Of a DNA stretch of 64,000 nucleotides, positions 15,630 through 23,395 are shown in pieces. Both the position numbers and the translations under genes were made by a program. Within the stretch, counting starts at the first letter, position 1, and every line of letters starts with the position of its first letter. Under the pieces are notes generated by a model, which worked only from the letters and a program-made list of their open reading frames with translations, was not told the DNA's origin and did no database searches. The stretch spans positions 930,001 through 994,000 of the forward strand of contig OW818662.1 of assembly GCA_942492915.1 (NCBI GenBank). Reading direction: 5' to 3'. The stretch comes from Turneriella sp942492915 (GTDB taxonomy: Bacteria > Spirochaetota > Leptospiria > Turneriellales > Turneriellaceae).

Positions 15630-17765
15630 ATGCCGTGTTATGTCGCATCTTTGATGCGCCGTTACCGTAGTTGGCTTGTTTTTTTGGCGATCGCTTTGAC
15701 TGCGGGGCTCGGCTACGCCGTGTTCTACCCGACGCTGGGCATCAGGCAGAACCTTGCAGAAGAAGAGTTTCAAAAAGCTTGGCTGCTCTACCAAGACAGA
15801 AAGTACGATGCCGCAATAGAGAAATTCTCCCAGGCGTTGCTGATCAATCCGCAGTTCCATTGGGCACGGCGCTTTCTGGCGCAGACCTATTACATGTCGG
15901 GGCAGACTTCAGAAGCCGTTGAGGAGCTCGAAACGCTCGCGCGCGCAATGCCGCACGATTTGACTTTGCGCAACCGTCTCGAAGCACTCAGTCTCAGTGA
16001 AACACCTGAAAACGGCGGTGCAACAGAATTTCTTCGCGTGGTTCCCCGCACGCAGGGGTACCGCTATAACCGACCGACATTTGTCGGCGCGCTGCAATCT
16101 GACCAGATGGCCGTGCTCTCGCTCGGCAATTTTGAAGTCGGCAATATGGTCTCGTATTCGGCGCAGGGAGACCCCGTTGAAAACAGACACCGCGTTTCTG
16201 GCCGTCTCAATTATCCTATGGCGTTCTCGCAGAGCGAAAACGAAATCTGGATAACCGACTTTCGCGACGACAAAATCCATCGACTCGACAAGAATGCCAA
16301 ACGGTATCTTTCGTATATATTTAATCCCGATGCGGTGGGTTCAACCGGTGAAGGTGACCTGCAGTTCAGGGCGCCGGCGGGCATCTGTCATCGCGCTGGC
16401 GAGTTCATCGTGGCAGATTCGGGCAATAACCGCCTGCAGCGCATCGATGAATCGGGAAAGTTTATCGCTTCAATTTTCAGGTCGACAGATGCTGATGCGA
16501 TGCAGACTCCTTTTGGCCTGTGGTGCAATGAAGAATCTATCTGGCTCACCGAATCGGGGGCAGGGCGGGTGACCGAGCTCGACCGTTACGGCAATGTCAT
16601 CAAAGAGTTTTCGCCGCCTGAACTCAAGAAACCACGCCACATCACCTGGGATGCCGAACAGCAGCTCTTTGCCATCGCAGACGAATCTTCGGGCATCTTG
16701 TTTATGAATACCTCGGGTGCGATTGTGCGTAAGACGAGCGGTTACACGAGCCCGGCGGGTAAGTTTGTTTCTTTCGCGAGGCCCTATGCGGCGACGTTTG
16801 ACGCGTTTCGGAACCTGTACGTTGCCGATTACGGTGCAAGCGAAATCGTGCAGTTTGCGCCAACGAGCGAAAAATTCGGCCAGCTCTATCTGCAGGTAGA
16901 AAAAATCAGCGCGGCAAAATTCCCTTCCATCGGGGTCTACGTTACGGTTTCGGCTTCGCCATATGCGCAGGGCCGGGCGGCTCTGCCGCAGTACCTGACT
17001 GAACTTAGACCCGAAGACTTCCAGATTTTTGAGAACGACGTCAGCGTAGGCAATTTGGGCTCGCAATACCTCGAGCAATTTGGCAGCGTTCTGCAGTCGG
17101 TAATCGTTGTTGCCCGGTCGAAACGCCTGCGTGAATATGAAACGCAGATCCCGTGGGTGCTCGACCACCTGTTTACAAAAATTCGCGAGAAAGACCGTTA
17201 TCGCGTGCTTAGCCATGGCACCGACGTGCGCACGGAGTCAGACTTCATTTCTTCGCGATTGAAGCTTCTGCAGGCGATAAAACTTTCGCTGAACGACGAG
17301 AATCTGGCCGATACCACGATACCTTCGATGAGCAATGCCCTTTACGATTCGGTGGGAGAGCTGATTTCCCGTGAAGGCAAACGTGCGTTGATTTACCTTA
17401 CCGACGGGGCCGCTGAAGACGATGCGCTGAATCCCTACAGCAAAGACCGGCTTGTAGATTACGCGCGCGCCAATCATATTGCGTTCTACGTCATTTCGTT
17501 CGAGCATCCTCAATCGGTTACGGCAGCGGGGTCGCGCGAGGCGCTGCAAGATCTTGCGAAACGCACTGGCGGTAAATATTTCAGAGCGCTTGAGATAGAC
17601 CCCGCAATCGATGCCACCCTGCGCGGGCAGAAAGAGGTTCGGTATGCGCTCAGCTACCAGAGTTTCGCGCGCAAGCAGATGCGCGGTCAATACGTCGATC
17701 TGCGCGTGACTGCAAAATTCCGGCAACGTCGCGGCCTTGATCTCAGTGGGTATTTCATACCATGA
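15630..17765 (+). CDS. membrane-anchored TPR, NHL-propeller and VWA-like protein
   Basis: Starts with a membrane anchor or signal segment (SWLVFLAIALTAGLGYAVF). Residues about 45-115 form TPR repeats (FQKAWLLYQDRKYDAAIEKFSQALLINPQ). Residues about 130-410 are NHL-type beta-propeller blades with repeated lines such as EFIVADSGNNRLQRIDESGKFI and NLYVADYGASEIVQF. The C-terminal part, about 430-700, looks like a von Willebrand A domain (VIVVARSKRL..., ALIYLTDGAAEDD, IAFYVISFEH). The combination suggests an extracytoplasmic binding or scaffold protein. An ATG at 15654 is an alternative start. Its stop overlaps the start of the next gene by 4 bases, so the two are translated together. Confidence 0.7.
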   Translation: MPCYVASLMRRYRSWLVFLAIALTAGLGYAVFYPTLGIRQNLAEEEFQKAWLLYQDRKYDAAIEKFSQALLINPQFHWARRFLAQTYYMSGQTSEAVEELETLARAMPHDLTLRNRLEALSLSETPENGGATEFLRVVPRTQGYRYNRPTFVGALQSDQMAVLSLGNFEVGNMVSYSAQGDPVENRHRVSGRLNYPMAFSQSENEIWITDFRDDKIHRLDKNAKRYLSYIFNPDAVGSTGEGDLQFRAPAGICHRAGEFIVADSGNNRLQRIDESGKFIASIFRSTDADAMQTPFGLWCNEESIWLTESGAGRVTELDRYGNVIKEFSPPELKKPRHITWDAEQQLFAIADESSGILFMNTSGAIVRKTSGYTSPAGKFVSFARPYAATFDAFRNLYVADYGASEIVQFAPTSEKFGQLYLQVEKISAAKFPSIGVYVTVSASPYAQGRAALPQYLTELRPEDFQIFENDVSVGNLGSQYLEQFGSVLQSVIVVARSKRLREYETQIPWVLDHLFTKIREKDRYRVLSHGTDVRTESDFISSRLKLLQAIKLSLNDENLADTTIPSMSNALYDSVGELISREGKRALIYLTDGAAEDDALNPYSKDRLVDYARANHIAFYVISFEHPQSVTAAGSREALQDLAKRTGGKYFRALEIDPAIDATLRGQKEVRYALSYQSFARKQMRGQYVDLRVTAKFRQRRGLDLSGYFIP

Positions 17766-19738
17766 AAATTGCGGCGGGTAGATCAACTTTGCATGCGCTG
17801 ACCGCAGCGTTTGTTTTCCTGTTTGCAGTAAGCGCAGCGGACCAATCGGCTCAGTATTATTATGACCAGGCGGCAAACCTCGAAAAGACCGGCGATACGC
17901 TGAAAGCGACAGACATGGCGCGTGAGGCCCTGCGGAAAAACGGCGACCACGTACCGTCGCTGCTGCTGATGGCGCGCCTGTCGTTGCAGGGGCAGCAGCC
18001 AAAGCTTGCTTCACAGCTGCTGCAAAAAGCACTCGGGCTTGAAAAGCAGAACGAGGCGGCGTATATACTATGCGCACGCGTCGAATACCAGCTGCGCAAT
18101 GGGGCCGCGATGGAAACCTGCCTCTCGCAGGCAGAGAAGCTGCGCCGCAACAATGCCGACGCGCAATCGCTGCGCGCGCAGATTCTGATCGATGGCGGCC
18201 AGTTTTCGATCGCGAGACGTAAAATTGAAGGCATTTTACGCGATAATCCCGGGCACACCGAGACGCAGCTGAGGCTCGCAGGCCTTTACCTGAAATTGCG
18301 CCAGTTTGAAAAAGCCGAAGCGCAGTTTCGCAAGGTGCAGACACTGCTGCCTGAGAGCAGCGAACTTGCGGTGGCGATCGCCCGAGCGCGCCTGGACGCC
18401 TATTTTGAATCGGCGCGCCAGAGCATGTTTGTCTCTGCCGAAGAAAGTGCTGAAAGGGCTCTGGGCGCCTTGAAGCATGCGCACGCGAATAATCCCGATA
18501 ATCTTTCAGTGAATTTGATGCTCGCGCAATTGCTGGCGGTGACGAATCGCTGCAATGACGCACAGGATTACCTCAGCCGCGTCAGTGCGGCTCAGGCCGA
18601 ATCGCGCAGTGTCGTCGCGTATGTCGCTATGTGCGCTCCTGGGGCAGCTGCTACCTCGAAATTGCTAGGCGACTACATGCGCCGCAACGAAGACGACGAC
18701 CTTGCACGGCACCAGTTTGAGCTAAGCCTTGTTGCGCAGAACAAACGTCGCGAAACTGCCGCGACCACCAAAGCGGCCCGCTACCACCGGGCGATTGCGC
18801 GGCGTGAGGCCGACAGAAACGCCGACGAATTTGCGATGAGCGAACTGCGGTGGACAGAGTTTCTTTTTCCCGCATATATCGATGCGCACCGTGACCTACT
18901 GAAATACTTTCGACACCGAAAGGATTATGAACGTCTGACCGATGAATTGCTGTTCTTGCGTGACACGACCGGCGATCAGGCGTACCGCGAAATGGTCGAG
19001 CAGCTGGAAATCGAAGCGCGTAACCTCTGGTACGTAAAAGAAGGGATACAGAAGCCCGAGCGCGCGAAGAATATGCTGCCGATTCATGTGTTTCCGTTTC
19101 GTGTGCGCAATCCGCTGAATGACCACCCATTGGGCGGTGTAGCAGTTGCCGACCGCACCCGCGTCGCGCTGCAAGACTTTGGGCGTGTGCGCTCGATCTC
19201 GCGCGAGATGGCGGCGTTACCCCAGGCCCAGGCGTTTTCACCTGAGAACCTGCGAAAGCTCAGGCAGACTTACGACGATGCGCTCAAAGGTGAGCAGAAC
19301 CCACATGCCTTCGGGCGCCGAGGCCTTAGTCTCGTGCTCACGGGCGAAGTGAGCGAATTGGCGCACGGCATCGAAGTTACCGCTGAACTTGTCGACGCCG
19401 AAACGGGTATTCGCATGAGCGAGATACGCTTCAAAGCCGAAGGGCGCGAATACTTGAACAAAGCCGCGGTGCGTCTCGCCGAATTCGTCTACAACAATGC
19501 GCCGGTGAGCGGCAATGTGCTGAAGATTCTGGACGACGACCAGATTCTGATCAACGTGGGCAAACGCGACGGCGTGGTAAATGCAGCCGCCTTTACGGTG
19601 ACCGACAAGCTCGGCAAAACAATAGAGTTCAAGACAGAAAAGAAGGATTACGATATCTTACGCGCCCGTTCGGCAGATGCACAGGCAACGCGCCATATTA
19701 AACAAGGTGATGTGGTGAGATTGGTTCCAGGAACCTGA
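17762..19738 (+). CDS. secreted TPR-repeat protein with FlgO/CsgG-like C-terminal part
   Basis: A 658-residue protein with a signal peptide (about 1-26). Residues about 30-400 hold many TPR units (YDQAANLEKTGDTLKATDMAREALRKNGD, then FEKAEAQFRKVQTLLPES). From about residue 440 a section with GGVAVADRTRVALQDFGRV, LVLTGEVSEL and VTAELVDAETG resembles the periplasmic CsgG/FlgO type fold, and the last 60 residues resemble a small beta domain (INVGKRDGVVNAAAFTV). Start overlaps the previous gene by 4 bases. Together the pair may build an envelope complex; function unknown. Confidence 0.65.
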   Translation: MKIAAGRSTLHALTAAFVFLFAVSAADQSAQYYYDQAANLEKTGDTLKATDMAREALRKNGDHVPSLLLMARLSLQGQQPKLASQLLQKALGLEKQNEAAYILCARVEYQLRNGAAMETCLSQAEKLRRNNADAQSLRAQILIDGGQFSIARRKIEGILRDNPGHTETQLRLAGLYLKLRQFEKAEAQFRKVQTLLPESSELAVAIARARLDAYFESARQSMFVSAEESAERALGALKHAHANNPDNLSVNLMLAQLLAVTNRCNDAQDYLSRVSAAQAESRSVVAYVAMCAPGAAATSKLLGDYMRRNEDDDLARHQFELSLVAQNKRRETAATTKAARYHRAIARREADRNADEFAMSELRWTEFLFPAYIDAHRDLLKYFRHRKDYERLTDELLFLRDTTGDQAYREMVEQLEIEARNLWYVKEGIQKPERAKNMLPIHVFPFRVRNPLNDHPLGGVAVADRTRVALQDFGRVRSISREMAALPQAQAFSPENLRKLRQTYDDALKGEQNPHAFGRRGLSLVLTGEVSELAHGIEVTAELVDAETGIRMSEIRFKAEGREYLNKAAVRLAEFVYNNAPVSGNVLKILDDDQILINVGKRDGVVNAAAFTVTDKLGKTIEFKTEKKDYDILRARSADAQATRHIKQGDVVRLVPGT

Positions 19739-19755
19739 CGCTGTGCGTCAGGTTC
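19731..19755. terminator. terminator-like hairpin between convergent genes
   Basis: GAACCTGACGC, loop TGT, GCGTCAGGTTC: an 11-bp perfect stem that includes the stop codon of the TPR gene. No U-tract follows on either strand, so it is either a weak terminator or an mRNA 3'-end protector for both genes. Confidence 0.6.
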
Positions 19756-19769
19756 TCCCGGAAATAGTG

Positions 19770-20411
19770 TTAGTTGAAGTAGAAAAGGGCGCCGACTGAC
19801 CAGCTTTGCAGGCCAAAGTAGCTGTCTTTGCTGTCTGCAATGCTATTGTTATACGTTCCCGAACCATAACCGATTGTTGTGCGACCAAATGCGTGCAGCT
19901 GATCGTTGATTGGAATCTGCAAGCCGAGTGCGCCGTAAATTGCCAGATAATTACTCGTGCTCTTGGTTTCTGTTGCCGTAGATGTTGCACCTGCAATCAC
20001 TGTATCCGTTTGTGTAGTCGAAACTGGAACATAGCCAAAACCTGGCGCGACATAGAGGTGGAGCAGGTTAAGTTTCGCCAAATAGATGGGCACTTCAAGT
20101 CCAACACCCCAGGCTGTTGTAGAGTATTCGCGTTTTGTACCGTTGCCAGCTGCGTTGAGGGCAGACTTGTCTTCATAGCTGGTGGTGTAAAAACCAACGT
20201 TCAGTGCGACACCAATCATGTCAGTGATATGATAGATCGCATTAACGGTCGGCATGTCCATTTTGATCGCACCGTTGTTCTTGTTAGTGTTCATCAAGCC
20301 AAAATTTCCTGAATACGCAAAGCCCATACCGAACTTGCCCGCTTTTACGGTTGCAAAGCTCGAAGTCGTTGCTGCCAGCATCATTGCTGAAGCGATAATG
20401 ATTTTTTTCAT
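19770..20411 (-). CDS. small outer-membrane beta-barrel protein
   Basis: A 213-residue protein with a signal peptide (MKKIIIASAMMLAATTSSFA, cleavage after residue 20). The mature part alternates polar and hydrophobic residues in about eight strands and ends with aromatic residues (SVGALFYFN), as in small outer-membrane barrels. Thr, Ser and Asn-rich loops separate the strands. No specific family is assigned. It is preceded by GAGGAGA as ribosome-binding site and by a tetraloop hairpin in the leader. It is transcribed alone, away from the palindromic region. Confidence 0.75.
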   Translation of the reverse strand: MKKIIIASAMMLAATTSSFATVKAGKFGMGFAYSGNFGLMNTNKNNGAIKMDMPTVNAIYHITDMIGVALNVGFYTTSYEDKSALNAAGNGTKREYSTTAWGVGLEVPIYLAKLNLLHLYVAPGFGYVPVSTTQTDTVIAGATSTATETKSTSNYLAIYGALGLQIPINDQLHAFGRTTIGYGSGTYNNSIADSKDSYFGLQSWSVGALFYFN

Positions 20412-20441
20412 GTTGTCTCCTCAATAAATCTTTTTCTTTTT

Positions 20442-20455
20442 CGGCCCGAAGGCCG
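20442..20455 (-). promoter_or_regulatory. UUCG tetraloop hairpin in the leader of the barrel gene
   Basis: On the minus strand the leader reads CGGCC-UUCG-GGCCG, a 5-bp stem with the very stable C(UUCG)G loop, about 30 bases upstream of the start codon and just before the ribosome-binding site. It may stabilise the 5' end of the mRNA or limit translation. Confidence 0.45.
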
Positions 20456-20552
20456 CTGCCGTGACAATATATCCTTGCGGATGATATGTCAATGCCAATT
20501 GCCGATGTGTATCGGCGATGTAAAGATATAACGGTCTATATATCCTTACGCG

Positions 20553-20590
20553 GGTATGTAGGGGTAGGTTTAAACCTACCCCTACATACC
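20553..20590. repeat. 38-bp perfect palindrome
   Basis: Two 19-base arms with no loop (left arm begins GGTATGTAGGGG and ends GGTTT; the right arm is its exact reverse complement). It lies between the barrel gene and the vapC-like remnant. It is followed by no T-tract. It may be an operator, a recombination site or the end of a small mobile element. Confidence 0.7.
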
Positions 20591-20623
20591 GTTTATCAAG
20601 GCATCCCGCATTACCGCAAATCG

Positions 20624-20910
20624 TCAGTCGATGGTAACGATATGGCCATTGTGGTGTTCCGCTGCCGCGAAAATTAGCGCGTCGAAGTTTGAAACGCTGA
20701 GACCGTTGAAGCGAAAGAGTCGGGCGCGCTCTGCCGCGAGCTGCCATGCCCTGTCGGTGATCGCCAAGAGCGGCAGCACGTCGAGGTAGTCCCGTAAGAG
20801 TTTGAACTCCTCAGGCTTTTTGAGCCCCGCACTCAGCTCGAGCACCACGGGTTGGCAGAGGGAGGCATTGCCCGAGCGCAGCGCAGATTCGACGCGGGCC
20901 TTGGCATCAG
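20624..20910 (-). pseudogene. remnant of a VapC-like PIN-domain toxin
   Basis: The frame reads ...ARVESALRSGNASLCQPVVLELSAGLKK, then RLFRFNGLSVSNFDALIFAAAEHH, ending HIVTID. This is the middle and C-terminal part of a VapC-type PIN ribonuclease, with the ELSAG line and the SNFDALI...VTID acidic positions. The N-terminal strand with the first catalytic Asp (usually DTSVWID) is missing; upstream of about 20910 the frame enters a palindromic GC-rich repeat. A TGA directly follows TID, and reading through it gives RFAVMRDAL, which looks like the lost tail. No antitoxin gene is adjacent. I infer a dead toxin gene broken by the repeat. Confidence 0.6.
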
Positions 20911-21093
20911 CCCGCCCGGTCGTGCGCAGGGCAGGCGGGCAAACTGCAGTCATGTACATGAGCCTCGAATGTGCGGCCAAGAACCGCCTGCCGCAAAGCG
21001 GGCCTCGGCATTTTGAAGCAAAATGGCTGCTAAAGCGGCTTCGCCTGCCCGCTTGGCGGCTCCCGGCGTAGCCGGGACCGACGGTTCTTGGCC
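20910..21093. repeat. GC-rich palindromic (MITE/REP-like) element
   Basis: GGCCAAGAACCG at 20975-20986 is repeated in reverse as CGGTTCTTGGCC at 21082-21093. Inside, a second pair is almost complementary (GCCCGCTT-GCGGC, 13 of 14), and smaller hairpins sit within it (ATTTTG-AAG-CAAAAT at 21010-21024; CCCGGC-GTA-GCCGGG at 21062-21076). A further pair GCCCGCC/GGCGGGC flanks 20910-20940. The layout is that of a small non-autonomous or REP-like repeat and it abuts the broken vapC-like frame. Copy number elsewhere is unknown. Confidence 0.55.
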
Positions 21094-21146
21094 TTTGGTG
21101 CACTGCCCACAAAAAAAGTGTTGACGGCGGGTGCGAAATCGACGAG

Positions 21147-21190
21147 AAAACTATCAGGTAGTGAATAGTTTTTACCGGGTGAGAACCCGG
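21147..21190 (+). promoter_or_regulatory. two-hairpin leader of the di-iron protein gene
   Basis: AAAACTAT (21147-21154) pairs with ATAGTTTT (21165-21172), then CCGGGT-GAGA-ACCCGG (21175-21190) forms a 6-bp stem with a GNRA-type loop. A strong ribosome-binding site AAGGAGG follows at 21203-21209, five bases before the ATG. The structured leader and the strong site suggest high or controlled expression. No clear -10/-35 pair was found. Confidence 0.45.
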
Positions 21191-21214
21191 CAAGATAACT
21201 AAAAGGAGGAAACT

Positions 21215-22327
21215 ATGGAAATTACCCAAAATATCTCGGCGATCGGCAATATGGTATTGCGCAATCCAAAGGTCGCGGCTGAGCTTTTCCCTTCGGCGAT
21301 CGCGGGTTATGTGCTGCAACACGGGCACCAGAACACGCTGCAGATCGTCTCGGGTCACGCCGTGCATTACGACTGGACTTATTCAAATTTCGGGAACCCC
21401 GAATTTAAGACTCTGTATCGCCGCGCCTATAAAGGCCAGTGGGATGCAGAAGACCTGCCATGGGACACGAAAGTAGACCCGTTTAACCCGAACATTGCGA
21501 TCATTCCCGAGCGTCTGGTTCCGGGTTTTGGCGAAAAGTTCTACCCGAAAGATCTGCGCGACCGCCAGAAAATTCAGCATTCGGCTATCAGCTTTCTTTT
21601 ATCACAGTTCTTGCACGGCGAGCAGGGAGCGCTCTATATCGCGGGCGAAACTGTTGAAGCTAGCCCGTGGTTTGACGCGAAGCTCTATGGTTCAACGCAG
21701 GTCGTCGACGAAGGCCGCCACGTCGAGGTATTTGCCCGTTACCTGCAGCAGAAACTCGAAAAGCTGTACCATGTGAACGACAACCTGTTTGTCATTTTGC
21801 GCTCGATCACCGCTGGGTCAGATTGGGACCTCAAGTTTCTGGGGATGCAGATCATGATCGAAGGCCTCGCACTCGGTGCATTCGGCACGCTCTACAAATT
21901 TACCGAAGAGCCGCTGCTCAAGGTTCTTTTGAAACAAGTGATCTCTGACGAGGCACGCCACGTGCACTACGGTGTAGTTGCGCTGCGCGATTATTTCACC
22001 AAAGAAATTTCAGAAGCGAAGCGCCGTGAGCGCGAAGACTGGGCGTACGAAGTGGCGATCATGCTCAGAAACCGCTTTCACTTTCTTGAGATTCACGAAG
22101 AGTTCTATGGCCAGTCAATCAACCGTAAAGACTGGTTGCACCTGCTTGAGACATCAGAGATGATGAGCGAGTTCAGAAAGCAGCTGTTCACGCGCATGAT
22201 TCCGAACCTGAAGGCGATTGGCTTACTCAGCGATCGTATCCGTCCGAAATATGCCCAGTTGGGTATATTGAAGTATGAGAACGAACGTTCAGCAGATCAC
22301 CTGACGGCTGAAGACCTGTTGAAATAA
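21215..22327 (+). CDS. ferritin-like di-iron oxygenase-type protein
   Basis: A 370-residue soluble helical protein. A complete carboxylate-bridged di-iron site can be read: Glu136 (HGEQ), Glu166 and His169 (DEGRH), Glu216 (IEGLA) and Glu246 and His249 (DEARH). Two ExxH pairs plus two single Glu residues are the pattern of ferritin-like oxygenases, including AurF-like N-oxygenases and related hydroxylases. The substrate cannot be deduced. It has a very strong ribosome-binding site and stands 45 bases ahead of a catalase-like gene, so a link to oxidative metabolism or peroxide defence is possible. Confidence 0.82.
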   Translation: MEITQNISAIGNMVLRNPKVAAELFPSAIAGYVLQHGHQNTLQIVSGHAVHYDWTYSNFGNPEFKTLYRRAYKGQWDAEDLPWDTKVDPFNPNIAIIPERLVPGFGEKFYPKDLRDRQKIQHSAISFLLSQFLHGEQGALYIAGETVEASPWFDAKLYGSTQVVDEGRHVEVFARYLQQKLEKLYHVNDNLFVILRSITAGSDWDLKFLGMQIMIEGLALGAFGTLYKFTEEPLLKVLLKQVISDEARHVHYGVVALRDYFTKEISEAKRREREDWAYEVAIMLRNRFHFLEIHEEFYGQSINRKDWLHLLETSEMMSEFRKQLFTRMIPNLKAIGLLSDRIRPKYAQLGILKYENERSADHLTAEDLLK

Positions 22328-22340
22328 GAGTTTACCTTGC

Positions 22341-22361
22341 GAGGGGGCCTAAGGCCCCCTC
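22341..22361 (+). terminator. terminator-like hairpin
   Basis: GAGGGGGCC-TAA-GGCCCCCTC: a GC-rich 9-bp perfect stem 14 bases after the di-iron gene and 11 before the catalase-like start. No T-run follows, so it may also act as an intercistronic stabiliser rather than a full terminator. Confidence 0.5.
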
Positions 22362-22372
22362 CGAGTTAAGCT

Positions 22373-23359
22373 ATGAAACCACCTTCAAAAAACTTCACCG
22401 AAGTTATTTCACCCGGCGAAGACGACAAGTTCGCGAGCTATACCAAGAAGCTGCGCGCGATACAAAAAGCCAAATCAAAAAAATACGGTAACGGACGCCT
22501 GCTGCACCGCAAGGGTTTGCTCGCGCTCAAAGCCGAGTTCATCGTCAACGCCGCTTTGCCGGCTCACGCTGCGCAGGGCATTTTTGCCAGGCCTGGCAGT
22601 TACGAAGCGGTCATTCGACTCTCGAATGGCAGTCTTGAGGTGCAGGCGGACAAGGTTCCCGATATTCGCGGTTTTGCCGTGAAGGTCAAAGCGGTCAGCG
22701 GAAAGTCTGTGCTGACCGGCCAGGCAACCACCGAGCAGGATTTTGTCATGATCAACCACACGACATTTTCATCGGCTCGCGCCGAAGAGTTTCTCGATCT
22801 GTTACTCGCGCTCTCTTCTGGGGGAGGCGCACTTTTAAAGCACCTCTACAAGAGTTATGGTTTTCTGGGGATGTTCAAAGCGATGGCCAGATTTGCCAAG
22901 GTCATCGGGAAAAAATTCACGAGTTATGCCAGCGAGAATTTCAGCACGGTGCTGCCGATCAAGAACGGGGATTATGCAGCGAAACTGCGTATACGTCCCG
23001 TGACGCAGATTTCGGCACAGGCGTCAAAGGCCGATCTTACCGCTGATCTGAAAGAACATCTTAAATCCTCATCGCTTGAATACGCTGTTGAACTACAGTT
23101 CTATACCGACGCGGAAACAACGCCGATCGAAGATGCATCAGCTGAATGGCCCGAAAATGAATCTGCCTTTGTAACGATAGGTAAGCTCATGATACCGGTA
23201 CAAAATTTGAGCGGCGAGGCTTACGAAAAGTTCGCCGCAGCTGTCGAGCAAATGAAGTTTGATCCGTGGAATGCGATCGAAGAGCATAAGCCGCTCGGCA
23301 ATATTATGCGTGCCCGTAAACACGCGTATTTTGCCTCACAGCAAGAAAGAGGCGTCTAG
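22373..23359 (+). CDS. catalase-family heme protein (catalase-related, SrpA-like)
   Basis: A 328-residue short catalase-fold protein. Distal heme-site residues are visible as His45 (LHRKG), with the IRLSN line (Asn85) and DFVMINH (Asn128). The proximal heme ligand is Tyr319 in RKHAY, where Arg315 and Tyr319 give the RxxxY pattern. It lacks the long N-terminal arm and flavodoxin-like domain of large catalases. Members of this group act as catalases, peroxidases or fatty-acid hydroperoxide enzymes, so the activity is open. No signal peptide is seen. It may be co-expressed with the di-iron gene. Confidence 0.8.
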   Translation: MKPPSKNFTEVISPGEDDKFASYTKKLRAIQKAKSKKYGNGRLLHRKGLLALKAEFIVNAALPAHAAQGIFARPGSYEAVIRLSNGSLEVQADKVPDIRGFAVKVKAVSGKSVLTGQATTEQDFVMINHTTFSSARAEEFLDLLLALSSGGGALLKHLYKSYGFLGMFKAMARFAKVIGKKFTSYASENFSTVLPIKNGDYAAKLRIRPVTQISAQASKADLTADLKEHLKSSSLEYAVELQFYTDAETTPIEDASAEWPENESAFVTIGKLMIPVQNLSGEAYEKFAAAVEQMKFDPWNAIEEHKPLGNIMRARKHAYFASQQERGV

Positions 23360-23364
23360 TTACG

Positions 23365-23395
23365 AGGTCATGCTTCGACTTGCATGGCATGACCT
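23365..23395. terminator. terminator-like hairpin between convergent genes
   Basis: AGGTCATGC and GCATGACCT form a 9-bp stem with a 13-base loop. The right arm runs into the TAG stop of the OmpA-family gene on the minus strand. It can end both convergent transcripts; no U-tract. Confidence 0.5.

Noticed and set aside
20421..20747. Minus-strand frame of 108 residues through the palindrome
   Set aside because: Crosses the palindrome and the vapC-like remnant in another frame; no family match.
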